From NCBI GenBank assembly GCA_020725195.1, contig DYFL01000001.1, positions 1 through 64,000 of the forward strand: a stretch of 64,000 nt of DNA, read 5' to 3'. The translations under genes were made by a program, and so were the position numbers. Below, in pieces: positions 1 through 8,233 of the stretch (its first letter is position 1; the number at the start of each line of letters is the position of its first letter). Under the pieces are notes generated by a model, which saw nothing but the letters and a program-made list of their open reading frames with translations, did no database searches and was not told the origin of the DNA. The DNA is from Hydrogenophilus sp. GTDB lineage: Bacteria > Pseudomonadota > Gammaproteobacteria > Burkholderiales > Thiobacillaceae.

Positions 1-24
1 TAGGACATCGTCAGACTCCCCATC

Positions 25-55
25 AAAACCCCCTGCCAGAAAGGCAGGGGGTTTT
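25..55 (+). terminator. Rho-independent terminator of an upstream gene
   Basis: A perfect 13-bp stem (AAAACCCCCTGCC with GGCAGGGGGTTTT) encloses a 5-nt loop and ends in a T run. It lies upstream of the first complete gene and presumably ends a gene outside the window. Confidence 0.85.
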
Positions 56-73
56 GCATTTCCTGGCCTAGCC

Positions 74-101
74 TTGACAGTTGACGCGGCCCGCTTAGAC
101 T
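74..101 (+). promoter_or_regulatory. Sigma-70-like promoter of the CorC-type transporter
   Basis: TTGACA at 74-79 and TAGACT at 96-101 are separated by 16 bp. The expected transcript start near 108 lies about 25 nt before the TTG start at 133, which supports that start choice. Confidence 0.5.
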
Positions 102-132
102 AGCGCCAATCGCGACCCGGATCGTATTCCGC

Positions 133-1428
133 TTGGACAATATCCCTATCAGCGCACTGCTCACTGCGCTGGCTATCCTCCTGGTTTTATCCGCGTTCTT
201 TTCCAGCTCCGAGACCAGCTTGATGGCGGTCAACCGCTACAAGCTCAAGAGCATGGCCAGGGCCGGGCATCGCGGCGCCAAGCTCGCGATCCGCCTCCTG
301 AGCCGCACGGACAAGCTCCTCAGCGTGGTGCTGCTCGGCAACAACCTCATCAATGCGGCGGCGGCCTCCCTGGTGACGGTCATCGCCTTCCGCTTCTTCG
401 GGCAGAACGAGTGGGCGATGACCATCGCCACGGTAACGGTCACCTTCCTGATCCTGGTGTTCTCGGAGGTGACCCCCAAGGTGCTCGGGGCAACCTATCC
501 CGAGCGCATGGCCCCTGCGGCAAGCTACGTGCTGGCGCCCTTGCTGAAACTCGCGCAGCCGGCGGTGTGGTTCATCAATCTCTTCGTCAAGGCCCTGCTG
601 CGGTTGATGCGCCTGCAGGTGTCGGAGATCGGCAGCGGCAGCGTCATGGGGCTCGAGGAGCTGCGCACGCTGCTCACCGAGTCGGGGCATATCCTGCCGT
701 CGGCGCACAGGGACATCCTGCTCAACCTGTTCGAGCTGGGCAAGATCAAGGTCGATGACGTGATGCAGCCCAGGAGCCAGATCGAGGCCATCGATATCCT
801 GGCCACCGCCGAGGAGATCGACCAGCGGCTGTCGACCAGCCACCATGCGCGCCTGCCGGTCTATGAGGGCGAAATCGACAACATCGTCGGCGTGGTGAAG
901 GTGCGCCGGGTGCTTACGCATTTGCGCGGTGGCGGGATGGACATGGAGGCCTTCAGGTCGCATCTGAAGGATCCGTATTACATCCCGTCCGGCACGCCCC
1001 TGTTGACCCAGCTGCATCACTTCCGTGAAGCGCGCGAGACATTCGGGCTCGTGGTCGACGAATATGGCGATCTCAGAGGGCTGGTCACCGTGGAGGACCT
1101 GCTCGAGGAAATCGTCGGCGAGTTTGCCGCCGCTTCGCCCCTGGAGACCCTCGCGCTGCTGCCGCAGGCCGACGGCAGCTGGCTCGTCGACGGAGCGAGC
1201 AGCATACGGGACCTGAACCGGAAGCTGCGCCTGAGCCTTCCTGTCGAGACTTCGAGAACGCTCAACGGGCTGATACTCGAACAGCTGGAGGCCATGCCGG
1301 AACCCGGGGTCAGCGTCATGATTGCCGGCCATCCCATCGAGATCATTCAGGTCCAGGACAGGATGGTGAAGACGGCGCGCATCTACCCGAGGCTTCACGC
1401 GGGTGAAGAGGAGGCGGTACCGGAATAG
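133..1428 (+). CDS. HlyC/CorC (CNNM) family CBS-domain transporter
   Basis: This is a 431-residue inner-membrane protein of the CNNM/CorC family, which is linked to Mg2+/Co2+ homeostasis. The N-terminal ~180 residues form the hydrophobic DUF21/CNNM domain, with three to four membrane segments and the motif SSSETSLMAV. A pair of CBS domains follows at roughly 190-330 (VDDVMQPRSQ, then VVDEYGDLRGLVTVEDLLEE), and a CorC_HlyC domain closes the protein. The start is a TTG placed just after a good promoter; no strong ribosome site is visible. A YfjD-type protein next to pilus assembly genes is a typical betaproteobacterial arrangement. The transported ion cannot be read from sequence. Confidence 0.88.
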   Translation: MDNIPISALLTALAILLVLSAFFSSSETSLMAVNRYKLKSMARAGHRGAKLAIRLLSRTDKLLSVVLLGNNLINAAAASLVTVIAFRFFGQNEWAMTIATVTVTFLILVFSEVTPKVLGATYPERMAPAASYVLAPLLKLAQPAVWFINLFVKALLRLMRLQVSEIGSGSVMGLEELRTLLTESGHILPSAHRDILLNLFELGKIKVDDVMQPRSQIEAIDILATAEEIDQRLSTSHHARLPVYEGEIDNIVGVVKVRRVLTHLRGGGMDMEAFRSHLKDPYYIPSGTPLLTQLHHFREARETFGLVVDEYGDLRGLVTVEDLLEEIVGEFAAASPLETLALLPQADGSWLVDGASSIRDLNRKLRLSLPVETSRTLNGLILEQLEAMPEPGVSVMIAGHPIEIIQVQDRMVKTARIYPRLHAGEEEAVPE

Positions 1429-1470
1429 CGGCCGGCGTGCGGCGGGGCATCAAGCATGCGCTGCATGCCT

Positions 1471-1499
1471 TTGACTTATGCGGGAATGTTGCATTTAAT
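1471..1499 (+). promoter_or_regulatory. Sigma-70-like promoter of pilB
   Basis: TTGACT at 1471-1476 and TTTAAT at 1494-1499 are spaced 17 bp apart, 45 bp before the pilB start. No sigma-54 (GG-N10-GC) element was seen. Confidence 0.55.
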
Positions 1500-1543
1500 T
1501 GCCGTGGTAGACTTGTTCACTGCCCAAGATAGGTGATGCCTAG

Positions 1544-3262
1544 GTGGTCGCCGTCAACGTATCCAACACCCTTGCAGGCCTCTGCCGGGCCCTGGTTCAG
1601 CATGGCCTGTTGACGCAGGAGGAAGGAGAAAACCTGCAGGCGCGCGCGCTGGCGTCCGGGGAATCCTTCCTGGCCTATGCCTTCAAATCCCAACGCTTCA
1701 CGCCGGCACAGGTGGCGGCCTTTGCGTCGCATACCTTCGGATTGCCCTGCTTCGACCTGAATGCGGTCGATCCTGCGGATGTCCCCAGGATCGTCCCCGA
1801 CCCCGCGGTCCTGGCCAAGCACAGGGTGTTGCCCCTGGCGCAGAGGGGGAACCGTCTGTTCGTCGCGACCTCGGATCCGAGCAATCTGCAGGCGCTGGAT
1901 GAGATCAAGTTCCAGACGGGGCTGACCGTTGAACCCGTGGTGGTCGAGGACGACAAGCTCGGCCGCTACCTCGATCTCTATGCCCAGTCGGCGCCCACGG
2001 ACATCCTGAAATCCATCGAGAGCGAGGACCTGAACCTCGAGTTCACCGATGACGAGGCCCAGGGCGCGGCCGCGGAGGCGGCCGGCGACGTGGATGATGC
2101 GCCCGTCGTGCGCTACCTGCAGAAGATGATGCTGGATGCGATCACCTCGGGCGCGTCCGACATCCATTTCGAGCCTTACGAGAAGTTCTACCGCATTCGA
2201 TACCGGCTGGACGGGGCACTTTACGAAATCGCCCAGCCGCCCGTGGCCATCAAGGAGAAGCTGGCCTCGAGGATCAAGGTGATTTCCAAGCTCGACATCT
2301 CCGAGAAGCGGGTGCCCCAGGACGGCCGGATCAAGCTGGTCGTCTCCAAGAACAAGACCATCGATTTCCGGGTGAGCACCCTGCCCACGCTCTACGGCGA
2401 GAAGATCGTCATGCGGATTCTCGATGCCAGCACCGCCATGAAGGGCATCGAGACGCTGGGCTACGAGCCGGAGCAGCTGGAGGCGCTGCGCTACGCCATC
2501 GAGCGGCCTTACGGCATGGTGCTGGTGACGGGGCCGACCGGCAGCGGCAAGACCGTCTCCCTCTACTCCTGCCTGAACATCCTCAACAAGCCGGAGACGA
2601 ATATCTCGACGGTCGAAGACCCCGTCGAGATACAGCTCGCGGGCATCAACCAGGTCAACGTCAACGACAAGGCGGGGCTCAATTTCGCGGCGGCCCTGAA
2701 ATCCTTCCTGCGCCAGGACCCCGACATCATCATGGTGGGCGAGATCCGCGACCTGGAGACGGCCGACATCGCCATCAAGGCGGCCCAGACGGGGCATCTG
2801 GTGCTTTCCACCCTGCATACCAACGATGCCCCCTCGACGCTGACCCGCCTGGTCAACATGGGGGTGCCGACCTACAATGTGGCCGCCTCCGTGCTCCTGA
2901 TCACGGCCCAGCGCCTGGCGCGCCGGCTCTGCCCGACTTGCCGCAGGCCGGTGGACATCCCGACCGAGGCGCTCCTGAACGCCGGCTTCACCGAGGCCGA
3001 CCTGGACGGATCCTGGCAGGCCTATACGGCGGTGGGCTGCGATGCCTGCAAGCAGACGGGATACAAGGGACGTGCTGGCCTCTACCAGGTCATGCCGATC
3101 TCGGACGAGCTCAACCGACTGATCCTGAAGAACGCCTCCACCATGGACATCGCCGGGCAGGCGCGGCGCGAGGGGGTGCTGGACCTGCGCCAGGCAGGGC
3201 TGCGCAAGGTCAAGGCCGGCCTGACCTCGCTGGAAGAAGTGCTGGCCGTCACCAACGTATAG
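1544..3262 (+). CDS. pilB: Type IV pilus assembly ATPase PilB
   Basis: This is the 572-residue hexameric ATPase that powers pilin polymerisation at the inner membrane. An N-terminal T2SSE_N domain is followed by the secretion ATPase core: Walker A GPTGSGKT near residue 329, the Asp box, and the Walker B/His box region (IIMVGEIRD, TGHLVLSTLHTNDA). A zinc-binding four-Cys cluster follows (CPTC near 463, CDAC near 499), a hallmark of PilB/GspE that is absent from PilT. Start is GTG at 1544 with AGG about 10 nt upstream. pilC follows after 16 bp and pilD further on, so this is the pilus assembly operon. Length is normal. Confidence 0.95.
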   Translation: MVAVNVSNTLAGLCRALVQHGLLTQEEGENLQARALASGESFLAYAFKSQRFTPAQVAAFASHTFGLPCFDLNAVDPADVPRIVPDPAVLAKHRVLPLAQRGNRLFVATSDPSNLQALDEIKFQTGLTVEPVVVEDDKLGRYLDLYAQSAPTDILKSIESEDLNLEFTDDEAQGAAAEAAGDVDDAPVVRYLQKMMLDAITSGASDIHFEPYEKFYRIRYRLDGALYEIAQPPVAIKEKLASRIKVISKLDISEKRVPQDGRIKLVVSKNKTIDFRVSTLPTLYGEKIVMRILDASTAMKGIETLGYEPEQLEALRYAIERPYGMVLVTGPTGSGKTVSLYSCLNILNKPETNISTVEDPVEIQLAGINQVNVNDKAGLNFAAALKSFLRQDPDIIMVGEIRDLETADIAIKAAQTGHLVLSTLHTNDAPSTLTRLVNMGVPTYNVAASVLLITAQRLARRLCPTCRRPVDIPTEALLNAGFTEADLDGSWQAYTAVGCDACKQTGYKGRAGLYQVMPISDELNRLILKNASTMDIAGQARREGVLDLRQAGLRKVKAGLTSLEEVLAVTNV

Positions 3263-3278
3263 CGGAGGAGAGTAGCGC

Positions 3279-4499
3279 ATGGCTGTCGCAAAGGCTGCTG
3301 TCAAACAGCTCACCTTTCTCTGGGAGGGCACCGACAAGAGCGGCAAGAGGCTCAAGGGGCAGATGCTCGCCGGCGGCGAGGCCATGGTGCGCGATGTCCT
3401 GCGCCGCCAGGGCATCGCCGTGCAGAAGGTTCGCAAGCAGAGCGTCTTCGCCTCCGCCGGGAAGAAGATCTCGGAAAAGGACATCGCCCTGTTCACGCGG
3501 CAGCTGGCCACGATGATGAAGGCGGGGGTGCCGCTGCTCCAGTCCTTCGACATCACGGCCCGCAGCCATGCGAACCCGGCCGTCCAGCGTCTGCTCGGCG
3601 AGATCAAGGCGGACATCGAGACGGGTACCGGCCTGAGCCAGGCCTTCCGCAAGCATCCCAGGCATTTCGACGGCCTGTACTGCAACCTGGTGGCCGCCGG
3701 CGAGCAGGCGGGCATCATGGACACCGTGCTGGACCGGCTGGCCAACTACAAGGAGAAGATCCTCGCGATCAAGGGCAAGATCAAGTCCGCCCTCATGTAC
3801 CCGGCCATCGTGGTGGTGATCGCCTTCATCATCACCACGGGCATCATGCTGTTCGTGATCCCCGCCTTCAAGGACCTCTACGAGGGCAGCGGCAGCGAGC
3901 TGCCGGCGCTCACGCAGCTGGTCATCGACCTCTCGGACCTTTTCGTCGACTACTGGTGGCTGATCTTCCTGGCGATCGGGGGCGCCGTGACGGGCTTCAT
4001 GGAAGGGCTGAAGCGCTCGCCCCGCTTCGCCGCAGCGGTCGATGCCTGGATGCTCAAGCTGCCCGTCTTCGGCCCCATCATCCTCAAGGCCACGCTGGCC
4101 CGCTGGGCGCGGACCTTCGCATCGCTCTTCGCCGCAGGCGTGCCCATGGTCGAGTCCCTGGATTCCGTGGCGGGGGCGTCGGGCAACGCGGTCTATGCCG
4201 ATGCCACCCTCAGGATCAAGACCCAGGTCGCGACCGGCACGAGCCTGACCGCTTCCCTGCAGGAGGCGAAGATCTTCCCCAACATGCTCATCCAGATGGT
4301 GTCCATCGGCGAGGAGTCGGGCTCCCTGGACAGCATGCTCTCCAAGGTGGCCGACTTCTACGAGCGCGAGGTGGACGACGCCGTGGAGGGGATATCGAGC
4401 CTGATGGAGCCGCTCATCATGGTGGTGCTGGGGACCCTGATCGGGGGGATCGTGGTCGCCATGTACCTGCCCATCTTCAAGATGGGGAGCAACTTCTAG
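3279..4499 (+). CDS. pilC: Type IV pilus inner-membrane platform protein PilC
   Basis: PilC is the 406-residue polytopic platform that couples PilB to the growing pilus. Two copies of the T2SSF domain are seen, each ending in hydrophobic segments (around 170-200 and 365-400). Family features include DIALFTRQLATMMKAGVPL near 68-86 and the repeat RTFASLFAAGVPMVESL. A good ribosome site (GGAGGAG) lies 9-12 nt before the ATG. It sits between pilB and pilD in the same operon. Length and layout are normal for the family. Confidence 0.95.
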   Translation: MAVAKAAVKQLTFLWEGTDKSGKRLKGQMLAGGEAMVRDVLRRQGIAVQKVRKQSVFASAGKKISEKDIALFTRQLATMMKAGVPLLQSFDITARSHANPAVQRLLGEIKADIETGTGLSQAFRKHPRHFDGLYCNLVAAGEQAGIMDTVLDRLANYKEKILAIKGKIKSALMYPAIVVVIAFIITTGIMLFVIPAFKDLYEGSGSELPALTQLVIDLSDLFVDYWWLIFLAIGGAVTGFMEGLKRSPRFAAAVDAWMLKLPVFGPIILKATLARWARTFASLFAAGVPMVESLDSVAGASGNAVYADATLRIKTQVATGTSLTASLQEAKIFPNMLIQMVSIGEESGSLDSMLSKVADFYEREVDDAVEGISSLMEPLIMVVLGTLIGGIVVAMYLPIFKMGSNF

Positions 4500-4690
4500 C
4501 GGCTGCGCGGCGGGCCGTGGGGATCGCCCCGGCGTGAGCGGTAAGACGAGCCGATCGCGCCGCCCCCGGGACCGCGACTTCGTGGCCTCCTGCGCCCTGC
4601 CGGCTGGTCCAGCTGCAGGAGAGTGGGAGGAAGGGCGCCCTCGGCGCGATCTCCACGGCAACCCTTTCCAGCATTCTTCCAAGCCTCCTT
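4500..4690 (+). other. Gap between pilC and pilD
   Basis: These 191 bp contain no convincing gene, repeat or terminator. Short GC-rich self-complementary stretches occur but none is followed by a T run. pilD is probably co-transcribed from pilB. Confidence 0.4.
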
Positions 4691-5539
4691 ATGAGCCTGC
4701 TCCAGATCGACCCCGCCTATCTCGTCGCCCTCGCCGCCCTGTCCGGGCTGCTCCTGGGCAGCTTCCTCAATGTCGTCATCCACCGGGTGCCCATCATGCT
4801 CGAGCGCGAGTGGCGCGTGCACTGCGCCCAGCTCGCGGGGGGCGAGGCCGAGGCGCAGCCGCCGTTCAACCTCGTCGTCCCGCGCTCAGCGTGTCCGGGC
4901 TGCGGGCATGCGCTGGCGTGGTACGAGAACGTACCCGTCCTCAGCTACCTGATGCTGAAGGGGCGGTGTTCCGCCTGCGGGGCCCGCATCTCCCCCCGCT
5001 ATCCCGCGGTGGAACTGGTCACCGCCCTGGTGTTCGGCCTGGCGGCCTGGCATTTCGGGCCGGGCGCCCAGGCTTTGGCGGTCATGCTCCTGCTCGGCTT
5101 CCTGATCGCCCTGGCCTTCATCGATCTGGACGCCTACCTGCTTCCGGACGTGCTCACCCTGACCCTGCTCTGGATCGGCCTGTTCCTGAACCTGGACGGC
5201 CTGTTCGTCCCCGTCCACGAGGCCGTGCTCGGCGCCATCGCCGGCTACCTGTCGCTGTGGTCGGTCTACTGGCTGTTCAAGCTCGCCACCGGCAAGGAAG
5301 GCATGGGCTACGGCGACTTCAAGCTGCTCGCCGCCCTCGGGGCCTGGCTCGGCTGGAAGATGCTGCTGCCGATCGTGCTGCTGTCCAGCCTCGCCGGGGC
5401 CCTCATCGGCATCGGTCTGATCCTCGTGGCCGGGCGTGACCGTGCCAAGCCCATCCCCTTCGGCCCCTATCTCGTCCTCGGCGGCGTCATCGCCCTGTTC
5501 CTGGGCGATCGCCTGGCTGGCCTATATTTGCCCGGATGA
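4691..5539 (+). CDS. pilD: Prepilin peptidase/N-methyltransferase PilD
   Basis: PilD cleaves the leader of type IV prepilins and related pseudopilins and methylates the new N-terminus. The 282-residue protein carries the N-terminal DiS_P_DiS domain with two CxxC zinc motifs (near residues 67-70 and 93-96). Both catalytic aspartate sites of this A24 membrane protease are present: FIDLDAYLLPD near 142 and GYGDFK near 208. About eight membrane segments are predicted. Its last codons overlap coaE in an ATGA junction, so the two are probably translationally coupled. The pilB-pilC-pilD order fixes the assignment. Confidence 0.95.
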   Translation: MSLLQIDPAYLVALAALSGLLLGSFLNVVIHRVPIMLEREWRVHCAQLAGGEAEAQPPFNLVVPRSACPGCGHALAWYENVPVLSYLMLKGRCSACGARISPRYPAVELVTALVFGLAAWHFGPGAQALAVMLLLGFLIALAFIDLDAYLLPDVLTLTLLWIGLFLNLDGLFVPVHEAVLGAIAGYLSLWSVYWLFKLATGKEGMGYGDFKLLAALGAWLGWKMLLPIVLLSSLAGALIGIGLILVAGRDRAKPIPFGPYLVLGGVIALFLGDRLAGLYLPG

Positions 5540-6192
5540 GCGCAGCGGGGCGGGAGGCCGTCTCCGACAGAAGGCCGTACTGCGTCGGCCTGACGGGGGG
5601 CGTGGGCTGCGGCAAGAGCACCGTGGCGGGGCTGTTTGCGGCCCTCGGGGTCAGGGTGATCGACACCGACCAGATCTCGCACGAAGTCACGCGGCCCGGC
5701 GGCTCCGCACTGCCGGCCCTGCGGGCCGCGTTCGGGCCCGAGATGATCGGTCCCGACGGTGCCCTGGACCGGGCGCGCATGCGCAAGCGGGCCTTCGCCG
5801 ACCCGGAATCCCGCCGCCGGCTGGAGTCGGTCCTGCACCCGCTGATCCTCGCCGAGGTGCGGCGGCGCCTGAAGGCGGGCGGCGAAAGCCCCTACACGCT
5901 CCTGGTGGTGCCCCTGCTGGTGGAGACGGGCGCCTACCGCCATCTGGTCGACCGGGTGCTGGTGGTCGATTGTGACGAGGTGCAGCAGCTGCAGCGCACC
6001 GCGGGCCGCCCGGGGCTCGGGGTCGCGGATGCGCGCGCGATCATGGCGGCGCAGGCCCCGCGCGCCGCGCGCCTGGCCTGCGCGGACGACGTCCTGGACA
6101 ACCGCGGAGACCTGCCCGCCCTGCAGCGCCAGGTGGAGTCGCTGCACCGGCGCTATCTCGCGCTCGCGCGCCGCACCCCTGACGTTGCCTAA
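5536..6192 (+). CDS. coaE: Dephospho-CoA kinase
   Basis: CoaE phosphorylates the 3'-hydroxyl of dephospho-CoA, the last step of coenzyme A synthesis. The 218-residue sequence opens with a P-loop (GLTGGVGCGKST), followed by the conserved DTDQISHEVTRPGG region and HPLILAEVRRR. The start overlaps the pilD stop (ATGA). Clustering of coaE with pilD and zapD is common in beta- and gammaproteobacteria. Nothing is unusual. Confidence 0.95.
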   Translation: MSAAGREAVSDRRPYCVGLTGGVGCGKSTVAGLFAALGVRVIDTDQISHEVTRPGGSALPALRAAFGPEMIGPDGALDRARMRKRAFADPESRRRLESVLHPLILAEVRRRLKAGGESPYTLLVVPLLVETGAYRHLVDRVLVVDCDEVQQLQRTAGRPGLGVADARAIMAAQAPRAARLACADDVLDNRGDLPALQRQVESLHRRYLALARRTPDVA

Positions 6193-6249
6193 TCGGCCGG
6201 CCTTCCTGCACAATCAGGCCTTTAAGGCAAATCGCCCGGGACGCCCAGT

Positions 6250-7008
6250 TTGCCCTTCACCTACGAGTTCCCCCTCAGCGAACGCATCCGCACCTGGCTC
6301 CGGCTGGAGGAGCTGTTCGACAAGGCGCGCTTCTTCGTCGGCCTTGATAACCCGCGCGCCCATCATGCCGCCCTGCTGTCGATCTTCGAATTGGGCGACG
6401 TCACGGCGCGCCCGGAACTCAAGAGCGAACTCATCCAGGAGCTGGACCGGCAGCGCGTGGCCCTGGAGAACCTGCGCAGCAATCCCGCCGTCGATCCCGG
6501 GCGGCTCGACAGCGTGCTCGCGGAAATCGCCGCAGTGCTCGCCGGGCTGCACGGCATGAGCGGCAAGGTCGGGCAGCACATACGGGACAACGATTGGCTC
6601 ATGGGGATCAAGGGGCGCACGGGCCTGCCCGGCGGCGTGTGCGGCTTCGACGTGCCCTGCTACCTCTACTGGCTCAACAGCCCCGTGGCCGAGCGGGTGA
6701 CGGACCTCAACGCCTGGCTCGCCCCGCTCCAGCCCATCCAGAGGGCAGTGGCGGTGGTCCTGCGGATCCTGCGGGAGAGCGGCCAGCCGCAGCGCCACAT
6801 GGCCCAGGGCGGCCTCTTCCAGCTTTCCCTGGGCGGGCGCGCCGCCCAGATGGTCCGGCTGGAGGTGGTGGAGGGCATGGCCTGCGCCCCCGAGATCAGC
6901 GCCAACAAGTACGCCATCAACATCCGCTTCGTCCAGCCGGACAAGAGCCAGAAGCCCCGCCCGTGCACGCAGGACGTCGGCTTCGCCCTGACGCTCTGCA
7001 GCTTTTAG
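6250..7008 (+). CDS. zapD: Cell division protein ZapD
   Basis: ZapD (YacF) is a cytoplasmic FtsZ-bundling protein. The 252 residues match the family along their length: the N-terminal PLSERIRTWLRLEELF helix, the central LRSNPAVDPGRL region, and the C-terminal beta-rich part ending QDVGFALTLCSF. A TTG start is proposed because it puts the conserved YEFPLSERIRT motif at the usual distance from the N-terminus; no clear ribosome site is visible. The small zinc protein YacG that often follows zapD is missing here, and a repeat end lies downstream instead. Confidence 0.88.
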   Translation: MPFTYEFPLSERIRTWLRLEELFDKARFFVGLDNPRAHHAALLSIFELGDVTARPELKSELIQELDRQRVALENLRSNPAVDPGRLDSVLAEIAAVLAGLHGMSGKVGQHIRDNDWLMGIKGRTGLPGGVCGFDVPCYLYWLNSPVAERVTDLNAWLAPLQPIQRAVAVVLRILRESGQPQRHMAQGGLFQLSLGGRAAQMVRLEVVEGMACAPEISANKYAINIRFVQPDKSQKPRPCTQDVGFALTLCSF

Positions 7009-7104
7009 CTGCGCGCCAAGCCCCGAGTATCGCCATGTACGGCGCGCCCGCATCGGCGATGGCGTCCTCGCCCGGCTTCTCTCTGGCTGCGCCGAAGCTT
7101 CGTG

Positions 7105-7138
7105 TTCGCTTCGATTCTTCAAGTCCGACAGGCTGCTA
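7105..7138 (-). repeat. Solo end of the CTAG-type palindromic element, at the anmK stop
   Basis: Thirty bases (7105-7134) are identical to the right end of the full element at 58518-58664. On the minus strand the element starts CTAGCAGCCTGTCGG, and the TAG within it (7136-7138) is the anmK stop codon. No matching second end was found within the zapD-anmK gap. Confidence 0.8.
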
Positions 7139-8233
7139 GGCGGGGTAGATCGCCCCGAGCACGCGGGGGCCCTGGGCCCCCGTCACCTCCGGCAGGTTGC
7201 CCGGTTCGCCGCGCAGGGTCCTGTGGGCCAGCCAGGCGAAGGCATAGGCCTCGACCCAGTCCGCGGGCACCCCGAGCTCGCCGGTGAGGCCGATGCGCAC
7301 GGCCGGCAGGCGCTGCGCCAGCAGGCTGCGAAGCGTCCCGTTGTGGGCGCCGCCGCCGCACAGATAGACCTCCGCCGTGCCCGGGCAGTGGGCCCGGACG
7401 GCAGCGGCCATGGCTTCCACCGTGAACTCCAGCAGGGTGCGCATGACGTCTTCCGGCCGCTCCCTGCCCGAGAGCAGGCCCTCCAGCCAGGCCAGGTTGA
7501 ACTCCTCGCGCCCTGCGCTCTTCGGGGGGGCGGCGGCGAGGAAGGGGTGCGCCAGCAACCGCTCGCGCAGGGCCTCGATGCCTGTGCCGGTGCCCGCGAT
7601 GGCCCCGTCGCGGTCGTAGGCCAGGCCCCAATGGCGCTGCGCCCAGGCATCCATGAGCATGTTGCCGGGGCCGCAGTCGAAGCCGCGTATCGTGCCCGAC
7701 GGCGGCAGATCGGTGAGGTTGGCGATGCCGCCGACGTTCATGATCACGCGGTGGGCGTCCGGGCTGCGGAACAGGGCGGCGTGGAAGGCCGGCACCAGCG
7801 GCGCGCCCTGCCCGCCCGCGGCGATGTCCCGGCTGCGGAAATCCGCCACCACGCGGATGCCGGTGCGTTCCGCGAGCCTCGCCGCATTGCCGAGCTGCAG
7901 GGTGTAGCCGAGGGCGGGGCGGTGGCGGACGGTCTGGCCGTGGCAGCCGATGGCACGGATGCGTCTCGGATCGATGCCCTGGGTCGCCAGCAGCCGCGTG
8001 ACGGTCTCCGCATAGAGGTCGGCGAGCTCGTTGCCGAGCCGGGCCGCCCGGTCGAGTTCGTCGCCTCCCGGCTCGTGCAGGTCGAGGATCCTGCGTGCCA
8101 GCGCCTCCGGATAGGGCAGCCAGAGGCTGGCCAGCAGTGCGGGCTCGGGCTGCGTGGTGATCAATGCGGCATCGACCCCGTCCAGGCTGGTCCCGGACAT
8201 GAGGCCGATGTACAGATCGGGGGGGGCGGTCAA
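7136..8233 (-). CDS. anmK: Anhydro-N-acetylmuramic acid kinase
   Basis: AnmK converts anhydroMurNAc, released by lytic transglycosylases, to MurNAc-6-phosphate during murein recycling. The 365-residue protein starts YIGLMSGTSLDGVDAALI, the family signature, and has the ATP-site motifs VNVGGIANLTDLP and GFDCGPGNMLMDAW. The start is a TTG that overlaps the TGA of the upstream M23 peptidase (sequence ATTGA), which implies translational coupling. Longer upstream readings run inside that peptidase gene and are not real. The stop codon TAG belongs to a repeat end, so the extreme C-terminus may have been redefined by the repeat. Confidence 0.93.
   Translation of the reverse strand: MTAPPDLYIGLMSGTSLDGVDAALITTQPEPALLASLWLPYPEALARRILDLHEPGGDELDRAARLGNELADLYAETVTRLLATQGIDPRRIRAIGCHGQTVRHRPALGYTLQLGNAARLAERTGIRVVADFRSRDIAAGGQGAPLVPAFHAALFRSPDAHRVIMNVGGIANLTDLPPSGTIRGFDCGPGNMLMDAWAQRHWGLAYDRDGAIAGTGTGIEALRERLLAHPFLAAAPPKSAGREEFNLAWLEGLLSGRERPEDVMRTLLEFTVEAMAAAVRAHCPGTAEVYLCGGGAHNGTLRSLLAQRLPAVRIGLTGELGVPADWVEAYAFAWLAHRTLRGEPGNLPEVTGAQGPRVLGAIYPA

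Noticed and set aside
1-24. A gene end at the window start
   Set aside because: A TAG at position 1 could be a stop codon, but too little sequence precedes the terminator to support any gene.
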